This document shows positions 45,990 to 53,669 of a DNA stretch of 53,669 nucleotides, piece after piece. The stretch is from an uncultured bacterium (GTDB lineage: Bacteria; Planctomycetota; UBA1135; UBA2386), in NCBI GenBank assembly GCA_937906475.1, contig CALCZA010000171.1:1-53669 (forward strand). Reading direction: 5' to 3'. The stretch's first letter is position 1; the number at the start of each line of letters is the position of its first letter. The notes beneath the pieces are model-generated. The model did no database searches, had not been told where the DNA came from, and worked only from the letters and a program-made list of their open reading frames with translations. The position numbers and the translations under genes were made by a program.

Positions 45990-47525
45990 CTACCTATCGA
46001 TCGAACGACTGTATAGGCCGTACAACTTGGGTTCGAAGATGGAATTAGTAACGCCGTCCACCGGCGAATCGTCGCGCGCAAACACCGTTGCAGCAGCCAG
46101 CATTTCCTTGGACAGGAAGCGCGTCGGCACCAACAGATCTGGCATCTTTGGATCCTCATCGACAGCAGCAAGATGGAACCCCCATTGCCCGAATGACGGC
46201 ACGTTGAGTTGATAGCTGAGCAAGCGAAACCCGGCCGCCAACATGGTGGCGCGAATTGACGCGAACACCTCGCGCGTATGGAAAGGCGACGTGGCCTGCG
46301 TAACAACACGCGCCCCCGGCTTCAACAAGCCCGCCAGCATGCGGTAGAACTCGACCGAGTACAGCTTGCCGAGCACTTCATTGTGCGGGTCCGGCAGGTC
46401 AAGAATCACGCGGTCAAATCGATGCTCTGTTTCGCGCACATAGTTGAACGCGTCGGTATTGCTCACCGTCAACCGAGCATCATCCAGCGCTCCTTGATTG
46501 AGGCTGCGAATCGCTGGAAACGTTCGGCAAAAACGAGTGACGTCAGGGTCGATATCGACGAGCACGACCTGCTTGGCATCCGGGTAGCGCAACACTTCGC
46601 GCGCAGCCATGCCATCGCCGCCACCAAGGATCAGCACACTTTCACGTGATCCAGGCATCGACATGACCGGATGCACAAGCCCTTCGTGATAGCGATACTC
46701 GTCGCGCTCTGCGAATTGCAGGTGCCCGTCGAGGTAGAGCGAGTGGCTGCCGGTATCTTCGTTGACGGTAACGACGACACGCTGGTAGGGCGTCTGGTTG
46801 AGGTAGACGATGCGTTCGCGGTAGAGTTGATCTTCCGCAAAGCTCGTCAGTTCAATCGCGAAGACCGTGCCTGCCAGCAAGCCAAGTGCGAGCAATGCCG
46901 TCACCACCGCGAACCAGCGAACGTGACGGATCATGCCGCGGAAGGCAAAAATCGTGACTGCGGCCACGCCAAGATTTAGCAAGCCGATCGCGAACGATGA
47001 CCGAAAGAGCCCCAAGTCCGGCAGCAAGATCAGCGGGAACGCAACCGAGCCAACCAGCGCCCCGAAGTAGTCCAAGCTCAAGACGTGCGCCACGCTCTGT
47101 CGGACTCCGCCACGCTCCGCGAGGATGCGCAACAAGATCGGGATCTCCAAGCCAACCATCAGGCCGATCAAGATCGTTAGCACATACATCGTCGGGCGAT
47201 ACACAGGCCCATACGGAAACACCAAGAACAGCGTGACCGAACAGGTGCCACCGACAAGAGCCAACAACAACTCAACCGCGATGAATATGCCCAGCAACTC
47301 GGCGTGCAGCAGCTTCGTAAGATACGAGCCGAGCCCCATAGCGAACATGAACAGCCCGATCGTGATCGAGAACTGGTAGACGGAATCTCCGAGCAAGTAG
47401 CTCGAGATCGTCGCGATGATCAACTCGTAGATGATCGCGCAGATCGCAACTACGAGAACCGCCAACTGCAACACCGCAAGCTGGCGCGGAGTAGCTGTTG
47501 CCGCGACGCTTGCAGGCGTCGTCAT
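45990..47525 (-). CDS. membrane-embedded polyamine aminopropyltransferase (spermidine synthase-like)
   Basis: A 511-residue protein. The N-terminal 225 residues form about seven membrane helices, and the C-terminal part (about 235-480) is a spermidine-synthase fold: LYLDGHLQFAERDEYRYHEG with the substrate-binding Asp/Tyr/His, the decarboxylated-SAM loop ILGGGDGMAARE (GGGDG 301-305), VVLVDIDPDV, and LDLPDPHNEVLGKLY (D376-P380), the counterpart of DstDP.gpa..L. All catalytic positions look intact. It would transfer an aminopropyl group from decarboxylated SAM to a diamine near the membrane. Its ATG overlaps the stop of the upstream lipoprotein gene (ATGA). SpeD, which makes decarboxylated SAM, exists nearby only as a fragment. 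Confidence 0.93.
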   Translation of the reverse strand: MTTPASVAATATPRQLAVLQLAVLVVAICAIIYELIIATISSYLLGDSVYQFSITIGLFMFAMGLGSYLTKLLHAELLGIFIAVELLLALVGGTCSVTLFLVFPYGPVYRPTMYVLTILIGLMVGLEIPILLRILAERGGVRQSVAHVLSLDYFGALVGSVAFPLILLPDLGLFRSSFAIGLLNLGVAAVTIFAFRGMIRHVRWFAVVTALLALGLLAGTVFAIELTSFAEDQLYRERIVYLNQTPYQRVVVTVNEDTGSHSLYLDGHLQFAERDEYRYHEGLVHPVMSMPGSRESVLILGGGDGMAAREVLRYPDAKQVVLVDIDPDVTRFCRTFPAIRSLNQGALDDARLTVSNTDAFNYVRETEHRFDRVILDLPDPHNEVLGKLYSVEFYRMLAGLLKPGARVVTQATSPFHTREVFASIRATMLAAGFRLLSYQLNVPSFGQWGFHLAAVDEDPKMPDLLVPTRFLSKEMLAAATVFARDDSPVDGVTNSIFEPKLYGLYSRSIDR

Positions 47526-48274
47526 TTGCCGGATCGGAAGCTGGAGGAGCCTCCACGCGAGCGGGCCGAACTCCGGGCACGGGAAGCAGCACGTGCCTTG
47601 GTCTTCGCTCTTTGCACTGCCGAGCGCTGGTAACCAGAAGGAGCCATGCTCATGCCACTGTAGTTGGGTCGTCGGCCAGAATTACCGTAGTGGCGATAAC
47701 TGCGACCACTCATCGAGCCCAGCATGTACCCCATGAAAAAGCCACCGCCACCGTGGTACCGGTGGCCGTAGTAGCTGCTGCCATAGTAGTGATCGCGCCG
47801 ATACTGCGGACGCTGCAAGTCCGAAGCAATGATGCGGTTCTTGTCGGTATCAACTTCGATACGGAACAAGCCACGGTCGCTACCACTCTTCTTGTGGTCG
47901 CCGTTGGAGTCCGTGAATCCGAGCATCGCACCGCTGGACTCAAGCACGACCCCAACGGGTCTCGACATCAACTGCGCTGCATTCAAGGCGGTGCTGAATC
48001 GAGTCAAGAACTCGCTGGTCAGAGCCTCTCGCTCGGCGCCAGAATCGAGACGTTCCACCTCGACGGTCTCGCTCTCGGCCGGATTGCTGGCGGCTGGCGG
48101 CGACGCTTCGCCGCTGATCGGCGTCTTCATGACGGCATCAAGAATCGTCAACACGCGATCCAGATCGATGACCTCAATTCGGCGCGACCCCCCGCATCCA
48201 GTAACCAGCAGCATGAGCACGACGGCAGTTGCCCTCCCAATCGATGCCAACAGCTTGGCAGACTGCGTATTCAT
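47522..48274 (-). CDS. lipoprotein with Tyr/Gly/Ser/Arg-rich tail
   Basis: A 250-residue predicted lipoprotein. I chose the ATG at 48274, which gives a signal peptide ending VTGCGG; an in-frame ATG at 48298 is an alternative. The mature part (about 30-155) is helical then beta, with RIEVIDLDRVLTILDAVM and GLFRIEVDTDKNRIIASDL. The C-terminal 95 residues are low-complexity: tyrosine/histidine/glycine-rich (HYYGSSYYGHRYHGGGG), then Arg/Ser/Lys-rich (RAASRARSSARSRGGSSSF). Such a tail may bind polyanions, the cell wall or polyamines. I do not recognise a family. It overlaps the aminopropyltransferase gene by 4 bp, so the two are expected to act together. Confidence 0.75.
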   Translation of the reverse strand: MNTQSAKLLASIGRATAVVLMLLVTGCGGSRRIEVIDLDRVLTILDAVMKTPISGEASPPAASNPAESETVEVERLDSGAEREALTSEFLTRFSTALNAAQLMSRPVGVVLESSGAMLGFTDSNGDHKKSGSDRGLFRIEVDTDKNRIIASDLQRPQYRRDHYYGSSYYGHRYHGGGGFFMGYMLGSMSGRSYRHYGNSGRRPNYSGMSMAPSGYQRSAVQRAKTKARAASRARSSARSRGGSSSFRSGK

Positions 48275-48377
48275 GCGACTATGAGTTGGCTGTTGCATTA
48301 CTTCACCGCGAGACCAGATGGTCAGCCCCAAGCGTAAGCGGCGCCGAGGCAGTCTTACAAGGCGGACCAATCCGAGA

Positions 48378-49178
48378 TCACCAGAGATCGCAGCGGAACT
48401 GCTCATCATGCAGCCCGTCTTCATGAAAGTCCGCCCATCGTCCGACGTGGCGAAAGCCGGCGGCCTGCAACTGCTTGGCAGCGCCCACCGCATGTGATGC
48501 AGCCGATGCGAACAGTGCGCGCACTCGCTGCCGGCGAGCAGCATCGACCGCCGCCGCGATGCCATCCGCTTGTGGCGCATCCACGCAGCCCCAATCGAGG
48601 AAGCTGATGCCTTCGCCATCATCGATCTCAGACACTCCCAGGCTCACGATAGCGCGATCATCATCTTCGACCGGTGGATCCACAGGAAGCGGCGTCGCCA
48701 AGTGCAGCCCAAATCCGATCATGGCTTCGCGCATGCCGTAGTAGCTGTCGAAACGGAGTTCTTCAACGAACCCAGCCGACTCATAGACTTCTCGCTGAAA
48801 ACGATGGGAACAGCGCAGCCCACCGCTAAACCAATCGCTCGCCTGTACGAACAACTTGCGAACCTTGCGACCGCGCAAAACCACCAACAGATCGCGCATC
48901 ATCGCTGCGCCCATTTCTGCCGTGCGCTCATCCGGGTCCATGAATGTCCACCCCAGCCAACAAGATCGATCGGTTCCCTCGATCGCCTCAAAGCCCGTGA
49001 CGCCGAGCAACCGCCCCTGATGCTCCAGCACGAACTGATCGTCAATACTCTCCGCATAATCCGCGCGAGCCTCAACAACCTCTTCGTCGTCACACGCCTC
49101 AATCAACTGCAGCGCCGGCGCGACATCCTCCTCGGTCATGAATCGAAGTCGGGGCGCATCAGAAGATCCGTTCGTCAT
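48378..49178 (-). CDS. GNAT-family N-acetyltransferase, possibly two domains
   Basis: A 266-residue protein. Residues about 10-150 have the GNAT pattern: LRFMTEEDVAPALQLIEACD (the R.a...D...i..l entry), DDQFVLEHQGRLLGVTGFE, a strand SCWLGWTFMDPDERTAEMG where the acetyl-CoA loop is expected, KLFVQASDWFSGGL and a FQREVYESAGFVEE ending typical of the fold. The canonical Q/RxxGxG/A loop is poorly conserved (DERTAEMGAA). A second half (about 160-260) with LDWGCVDAPQADGIAAAVDA and AAKQLQAAGFRHVGRW may be a degenerate second GNAT domain. It is the first gene of the minus-strand operon and has TAGACT 7 nt before its ATG. The substrate is unknown; a polyamine would fit the context but is only inferred. 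Confidence 0.75.
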   Translation of the reverse strand: MTNGSSDAPRLRFMTEEDVAPALQLIEACDDEEVVEARADYAESIDDQFVLEHQGRLLGVTGFEAIEGTDRSCWLGWTFMDPDERTAEMGAAMMRDLLVVLRGRKVRKLFVQASDWFSGGLRCSHRFQREVYESAGFVEELRFDSYYGMREAMIGFGLHLATPLPVDPPVEDDDRAIVSLGVSEIDDGEGISFLDWGCVDAPQADGIAAAVDAARRQRVRALFASAASHAVGAAKQLQAAGFRHVGRWADFHEDGLHDEQFRCDLW

Positions 49179-49185
49179 AGCTAAC

Positions 49186-49191
49186 AGTCTA
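49186..49191 (-). promoter_or_regulatory. candidate leaderless -10 element TAGACT
   Basis: The complement of 49186-49191 reads TAGACT and ends 7 nt before the ATG at 49178. It would drive the acetyltransferase, lipoprotein, aminopropyltransferase and channel genes. No clear -35 is visible. Confidence 0.35.
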
Positions 49192-49262
49192 CGAATAGAG
49201 GAGCGGATAGCCCTCGTGGTCCTGCCGCCCAGCCCACCATATGCGTACTGGGCAGAGGCAAT

Positions 49263-49418
49263 TCAGCTGTGGATCACGCTGCCGTGCACCTTCGTGAACC
49301 GCATGTCACGACCGCTGTAGCGGCAGGTCAAGAGTGCATGATCAAGGCCCAGCAGATGGAGCACAGTCGCCCACAGGTCGTCGACTTGGCACGCGCCTTC
49401 AACCGTGCAGTAGCCGCC
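49263..49418 (-). pseudogene. remnant of a DUF1501 gene C-terminus
   Basis: One frame reads [40 protein letters not shown] and KVHGSVIHS to a TGA at 49263-49265. This is the standard end of DUF1501 proteins ([22 protein letters not shown]..GRd.RlTdVhG.vv). The intact gene in this window has [19 protein letters not shown] at the same place. The frame is closed upstream by a TAG at 49419-49421 and nothing resembling the rest of the gene is present. It is flanked by a 16-bp tandem duplication (49422-49453). Confidence 0.72.
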
Positions 49419-49421
49419 CTA

Positions 49422-49453
49422 CTGTATGGTGATCTCACTGTATGGTGATCTCA
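49422..49453. repeat. perfect 16-bp tandem duplication
   Basis: CTGTATGGTGATCTCA occurs at 49422-49437 and again at 49438-49453 with no gap. The second copy carries the last codons of the ASPIC/FG-GAP gene and the join shifts its stop codon into the duplication. The repeat marks the exact border between that gene and the DUF1501 remnant, suggesting a recombination or insertion/excision scar. Confidence 0.85.
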
Positions 49454-51621
49454 AGCGCCCGCGGAAACACCGTGCGGAACGCCAACGAACTTGGCCCATC
49501 CATCGTCACGGCCGTAGCCAAGAACGTCGTGCCGATTAGCGCCGGGACGGCAGGGATATGCAGGGCTGACGATGCGCGCCCCTCACTATCGAGTTGGCCG
49601 ATGCTCTGCGGCAGGATGGCATTGCCGGGCACCGACGTCACCGCGCTGAGCGCATCGAGCGCGAGCGGCAACACCTTGCCGTTGGCCAGAACGGTATGCG
49701 GCGTCGCAGTGCCGGACATGACCATTAGGTACGCCAACTGCTCGTCGCCGGGCACATGTAGATCGAGCGCCGTGCTACCTGACACGGTGGCTGGAGAACG
49801 CAGCGCGAAACTCGGCTCGACAACTTCGAGGATCTGATCCGCGGCAACGTTGTCGAGGTATTGCACCTGCCCCAGCGGCCAAGTGATCGTCACGCGATCG
49901 ACCTGCGTCGCGCACCCGAGTCCGAAGTGCAGTCGCATGTCCGAGGACGCGACATAGCCAACACCGCTGCGGACCCACTGCCGCTGGACTAGGTCACCAG
50001 TCTCGACGACGACGCGAGCCCCGATGCCATCCAGGTTGCTCGAGGTGCCACGCGTTGCAATCTTGAGCCAGTGTCCGTCGCCCGGTTGATTGTGGTGCAC
50101 AGAGATGCCGTCGGGCGGAGTGACGGAGGAACTGTGGTCTTGGTAGCGGTTAACGATGTCCAGGTGCCCGTCGTCGTCGAGGTCAACCACGAGCGCCGTG
50201 AATTGGCGATAGTTCGCAGCGAGTCCGACAGTCGCACCGACCTCGGTCCATGGCTCCAGAGCATCGGCCTCGCGAGCCGGGTTACGATACACGTGGTTCG
50301 GACCGTCCATGTGCACCACGTGGAGGTCCTGCCAACCGTCGTTGTCGTAGTCGAAGAAATTGCACGCCCAACCGATCGGGCCGCCTTGCAGCGAATACGT
50401 CCACGTGTCATTGCGATACCTCTGGGTCGCGGCGTCCCAGTGCATGAACAGGTGGTCGCTAGGCGTGTCGGTCGCGTACCAGTCGACGCCACCGTCATTG
50501 AACACGTCCGCGTAGTCGACGCCCATGCCGTCGATCCCGATGCTCGCGCCGATTTGTATGGCCGCTTTCGCGAACGCCCCGTTACCGAGGTTCTCGTAGA
50601 TCTCGTTCGGATAGACGCTGGTGCCCCAGTCGTTCACCTCGACGATATCGGGCCAACCGTCCTCATTGTAGTCCATGAACGCGGAGGCATAGGTTGCGCC
50701 GAACCCGCCGACCCCACTGATCACCGTCACATCCAAGAACTGCCCGCCGCCCGTGTTCCGGTAGAGGATGTTCGCTTCGCCCTCATTACGATTGCCGAGG
50801 TAGAGATCGATCCAGCCGTCGCGGTCATAGTCACCGAAGTTCGCGCTGAAGTTGTGGGTAACGTGAACGATCCCGCGCTGCTGGGCCTGCTCCGTAAAGC
50901 TGCCCATACCATCATTAATGAACAGCTTGCCAGCGGCCTGCCACTCCACCGCGAACAGATCGAGGTCGCCATCGCGGTCGACGTCAGCCGCTGCAAAGCC
51001 GTGGCTCACGACCGACGATCCGAGGTTGGCAGTGGCGGTCTGATCCGAAAACTGCATCGCGCCGTCGTTACGGAAGTAGCGGTATGGCATGCCATCGCGC
51101 TCGGCGAACACAATATCCTGATCGCCATCGCCGTCGAAGTCGCCGCAAGCGATACCCGAACCTGTCACGGTCAGACTCGGCAGAATCGTATGAAGACCGC
51201 ATGCAGCCGTGACGTCATCAAAAACTCGAGATGAAACGCAGACCGATTGGGTGGCGATGACTGAGGGGGTCACGGCGGCACTGTCGGTAACGCCATCATT
51301 AACAACCAGCGACAGCTGATATAGGCCCAGCAGATCCGGAGTAAAGCTCACCTGCGCCCCGCTCGCTGCGCTGAGTCCGCAGGTCGAACCAACTGGCACC
51401 GACAATTCCCACGAGAAGCTCAACGGTGCGCCTTCCGGGTCCGAACTCGCGCCGCCGTCGGCAACGACGACGGCCCCAATAAGCACCGACTCCGCGACGG
51501 CAATGCGTGCGATCGGAGCCTCATTGGCTAGTTGCTGTGGAGCAGAATCGGAGCCACCACTACAGGCAGTCCAAACCGCTGCGGCGGTCACGATCAATAT
51601 GGTGCGTGAAAGCGATGGCAT
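49435..51621 (-). CDS. lipoprotein with FG-GAP/VCBS repeats and ASPIC/UnbV domain
   Basis: A 728-residue surface lipoprotein. The signal peptide ends VWTACSGG (C20). A PKD/cadherin-like domain follows (about 30-110, ARIAVAESVLIGAVVVADGG then GLYQLSLVVNDG). Several FG-GAP/VCBS repeats form a beta propeller (about 125-470), each with a calcium loop such as GDFDGDGDQDIVFAER, ADVDRDGDLDLFAVEWQ, GDYDRDGWIDLYLGNR and DYNEDGWPDIVEVNDWG. The ASPIC/UnbV domain (about 525-600) has GIGARVVVETGD and DRVTITWPLGQVQ. Members of this architecture are common in Planctomycetota and resemble CRTAC1; the function is probably adhesion or carbohydrate binding. The last few codons fall in a 16-bp tandem duplication, so the original C-terminus may have been altered. 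Confidence 0.92.
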   Translation of the reverse strand: MPSLSRTILIVTAAAVWTACSGGSDSAPQQLANEAPIARIAVAESVLIGAVVVADGGASSDPEGAPLSFSWELSVPVGSTCGLSAASGAQVSFTPDLLGLYQLSLVVNDGVTDSAAVTPSVIATQSVCVSSRVFDDVTAACGLHTILPSLTVTGSGIACGDFDGDGDQDIVFAERDGMPYRYFRNDGAMQFSDQTATANLGSSVVSHGFAAADVDRDGDLDLFAVEWQAAGKLFINDGMGSFTEQAQQRGIVHVTHNFSANFGDYDRDGWIDLYLGNRNEGEANILYRNTGGGQFLDVTVISGVGGFGATYASAFMDYNEDGWPDIVEVNDWGTSVYPNEIYENLGNGAFAKAAIQIGASIGIDGMGVDYADVFNDGGVDWYATDTPSDHLFMHWDAATQRYRNDTWTYSLQGGPIGWACNFFDYDNDGWQDLHVVHMDGPNHVYRNPAREADALEPWTEVGATVGLAANYRQFTALVVDLDDDGHLDIVNRYQDHSSSVTPPDGISVHHNQPGDGHWLKIATRGTSSNLDGIGARVVVETGDLVQRQWVRSGVGYVASSDMRLHFGLGCATQVDRVTITWPLGQVQYLDNVAADQILEVVEPSFALRSPATVSGSTALDLHVPGDEQLAYLMVMSGTATPHTVLANGKVLPLALDALSAVTSVPGNAILPQSIGQLDSEGRASSALHIPAVPALIGTTFLATAVTMDGPSSLAFRTVFPRALEITIQ

Positions 51622-51943
51622 TGGGCGAAAGCTTGCAACCAGAACATTAGGGCCAATGCGAGAGCGTGCCGAGGCCCATTAGAAATCCGATACGGACACG
51701 AGCAGCATACTCGACGCTCCCCGTGGCCGATGCACTAAGCGGCCGCCACATCTTTCGGAGCACCGGTAATGCCGACTACGGCTCCCACCATATCAGCTCT
51801 ACACAGCCACGATCCCACCCATCCCGTCATCCGCATCGAACGCCGCATCAGGCGCCGCATCCTCATCGCCAGAAGTCCGCATGCCATGGGCTACTGCGTG
51901 ACAATTTCCACGCTCGTAACGGCGGCACGACGGGCACTGCAGG

Positions 51944-52636
51944 TCAGGGTTGGAGGGTCACTTCGAGTCCGTGTGACGACGACCAGCCAATCGGCGTCGG
52001 ACTGCAATTAGCTGAGTCCCATGCCCAGACCGTTTGCGCATAACGCTCGAGTCCGACGAGTCCGACGGAACCAGGAATCGGCAACGAATAATGGCCGATG
52101 CCGCTCGAGTCGCTCGCCTAGACGTGCGTCGCGAGCACAGAAGGACCGAGCTGTAAGTGGAAGTTGAAGCCGAAACCGAACGAGTCGGAGCCCGCGATGG
52201 CCGGCAAGGTTCCGATGGCCATGATGCCGAACGAAGTCGGCGGCGCGCTGCTGCACTCGAGTTGGAATGCCAGGTTGCCGATCACGGGTGAGCTCATTGC
52301 AGAGAGGCTGTGCAAGCCATTGCAACCGGCCACACCAGCTCCGCAGGGCGACAGTCCGTGCCCGCAAGCAATGCGACGCCGCAATGTGCGTTGCCCGGGC
52401 GCCCGTAACCAAAGAATGGGCGTGTCTATTGCGGACTACCAGATCGTGAATGCGCCCGCGTAGTCCTGCGTTGGGGAAGGCAGCACACGATATTTCGTGT
52501 TGAACGCAACGACAGTCACGGTGGACCGCATGCGTGCATCTACTTCGATGGCCAACAGCGGGCCAACCCGCTCCTTAACCGCTACAATGAAACCTATTGC
52601 ATCAATTGCCAGGGCTACTGGTCTAGCAGTTAACAT
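51944..52636 (-). pseudogene. decayed secreted-protein gene with two in-frame TAG codons
   Basis: A single minus-strand frame stays coding-like from about 52636 to a TGA at 51944-51946, interrupted by TAG at 52436-52438 and at 52118-52120. Its parts read TVTVVAFNTKYRVLPSPTQD, then GAGVAGCNGLHSLSAMSS and PVIGNLAFQLECSSAPPTSF, then, after the second TAG, SLPIPGSVGLVGLERYAQTV and ending SSSHGLEVTLQP. The middle and end match the tail domain I associate with secreted planctomycete proteins (yGaGCpgsnGtp.lsasg.PvlGn.af.l.l.naPp, lPiPndp.LvGl..yaQ). There is no export signal. Since TAG is a normal stop for many genes here, the simplest reading is decay. The 320 bp between it and the ASPIC gene (51622-51943) hold no gene I can support. 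Confidence 0.6.
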
Positions 52637-52711
52637 TGACGATTCATCAACTCAACCTGAGTTGCTGACGAATCACCCCGTCCATCGAAAAACTACCACG
52701 GACCCACCCAG

Positions 52712-53669
52712 ATGCGCCTCCTCCCCATCCTGATCGCCTCGGCTGCAGCCGTTTCAGCTCAGAGTCCTCTTACCACCACCTTCGCCAGCAACAACGGCCA
52801 GTCGGGCAACATGTTCGACGTCGTCGCGACGAACGCTGCCGGCGTCACCATCAAGAGCTTCGAAGTCAACATCGACGCTGGCGTGTGGGACCTCGAGGTC
52901 TGGACGCTGCCGTCGGGCACGCCCTACCTGCCCGACGTCAACAACGCCGGTGCATGGACGCTGCTCGCCTCGGCCTCTGGCGTCACCGGTGCCGGACTCA
53001 ACCTCCCGACGTTGCTGCCGATCTGTGTCGACACGTTCGTTCCGACCGCTACGACCCAGGCGTTCTATGTCACGGTCACCAACGGCACGTCGATGAACTA
53101 CACGAACGGCACCACCACGGGCGCCTTGTATGCATCGAATGCCGACCTGGAGTTCTACGAAGGTTCCGGCCTCGCCTACCCGTTCAACGCGAACTTCAAC
53201 CCTCGCGTTTGGAACGGCACCATTTCATACGACATCGGCAACACCTCCGGCTCCGGCTGCGGGTTCGCAACCACCGAGTCGATCGGCGATGGCTGCGTCT
53301 CCGATTTGGCTTCGGTTTACGAGTTGACCACCCTCGACGCGTTTGCTCTGGCCAACACGATGACCGGCATCGACTACATCAACACCGGTGGTGGTTACCT
53401 CCTCACGACGGCCGCTGGCACCATGCATCCCGTTGGCACCGTTGACCCGGCCACCGTCCCGGTTGCTGGTGTTGGTGACGACGCAGCTGTCGCGGTCGGC
53501 ACCCTCGGCCTCGAGTTCGGCTCGAACGGCTGGCTCGCCCTAGGCACTGGCAACAGCCCGGGGTTCATTCCAACCCCGGCCGTGTTCCTAGACAATCCGG
53601 CGGCTCAGTTCTCCTTCTGGAGTGACTTCCAGCCGAACACCGGTGGTGACATCAACTACGAAGAAGCCG
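52712..53669 (+). CDS. exported protein of unknown function, 3' end outside the window
   Basis: At least 319 codons are open from the ATG at 52712 to the right edge. Residues 1-17 are a signal peptide (MRLLPILIASAAAVSAQSP). The mature part is Thr/Asn/Gly-rich and beta-structured: TTFASNNGQSGNMFDVVATN, then TIKSFEVNIDAGVWDLEVWT, and later GFATTESIGDGCVSDLASVY. Such proteins often carry the tail domain seen in the remnants at 29.8 and 52 kb, but that part would be outside the window. Low lysine and high Thr/Asn content are typical of cell-surface proteins. The family is not one I can name. Confidence 0.8.
   Translation, partial: MRLLPILIASAAAVSAQSPLTTTFASNNGQSGNMFDVVATNAAGVTIKSFEVNIDAGVWDLEVWTLPSGTPYLPDVNNAGAWTLLASASGVTGAGLNLPTLLPICVDTFVPTATTQAFYVTVTNGTSMNYTNGTTTGALYASNADLEFYEGSGLAYPFNANFNPRVWNGTISYDIGNTSGSGCGFATTESIGDGCVSDLASVYELTTLDAFALANTMTGIDYINTGGGYLLTTAAGTMHPVGTVDPATVPVAGVGDDAAVAVGTLGLEFGSNGWLALGTGNSPGFIPTPAVFLDNPAAQFSFWSDFQPNTGGDINYEEA

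Noticed and set aside
50071..51234. 387-codon open frame antisense to the ASPIC/FG-GAP gene
   Set aside because: Val/Arg/His-rich shadow. The minus strand has repeated calcium loops and a lipobox.
52118..52438. TAG recoding (amber suppression) in the secreted-protein pseudogene
   Set aside because: Many intact genes in the window, such as epmA, the MBL gene and the DUF350 gene, end in TAG, so general reassignment is excluded. Decay is simpler.

Overview
The window is about 54 kb of high-GC DNA that is almost entirely bacterial chromosome. Several genes point to Planctomycetota: a PSD1-type DUF1549/DUF1553 protein followed by a Tat-exported DUF1501 protein, a formylglycine sulfatase, many secreted or lipid-anchored proteins with FG-GAP/VCBS or ASPIC domains, and remnants of a C-terminal domain I associate with secreted planctomycete proteins. 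Very few genes have a Shine-Dalgarno sequence, and several have a TANNNT hexamer 6 to 8 nt before the ATG, which suggests leaderless transcription. I see no rRNA, tRNA, CRISPR array, prophage or intact insertion sequence.

Layout. 1-3326 (-): an ABC exporter cut by the left edge, preceded by a parvulin-like secreted foldase. 3541-7160 (+): four-gene operon of exported or unknown proteins. 7204-8799: divergent unknown gene and outer-membrane barrel with a symmetric promoter/operator. 8835-12047: sigma-54 response regulator divergent from an S41 protease, with starts only 24 bp apart. 12072-16470: MYG1-like hydrolase, TrmK-like methyltransferase, and a complete elongation factor P set (epmB, efp, epmA). 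16654-25714 (+): MBL hydrolase, PSD1, DUF1501, then tsaD-larB-carA-rluA with overlapping stop and start codons. 25768-29935: proS divergent from a sulfatase, then a DUF3592 protein. 29960-35048: small membrane protein, SUI1/YciH, SlyX, a decayed sigma factor and carB. 35148-38676 (-): two di-haem oxidoreductases and a matrixin-like protease in one operon. 39270-43414 (-): a glycosyltransferase-like membrane protein and a large RIFT-barrel lipoprotein. 43834-49178: a polyamine/ion-channel island. 49263-53669: a DUF1501 remnant, an ASPIC/FG-GAP lipoprotein, a pseudogene of a secreted protein, and a secreted protein cut by the right edge.

Most notable is the island at 43.8-49.2 kb: a SpeD fragment that stops just before its catalytic site, a two-copy DUF350 membrane protein, a K+ channel with an RCK domain, a membrane-embedded aminopropyltransferase, a Tyr/Gly/Ser/Arg-rich lipoprotein and an acetyltransferase. 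Other points of interest are the EF-P cluster with a 15-bp tandem repeat at the efp/epmA junction, an orphan larB inside a translation/pyrimidine operon, the leaderless promoter pattern, and an unusual number of gene remnants (speD, ECF sigma, DUF1501, secreted-protein tails).
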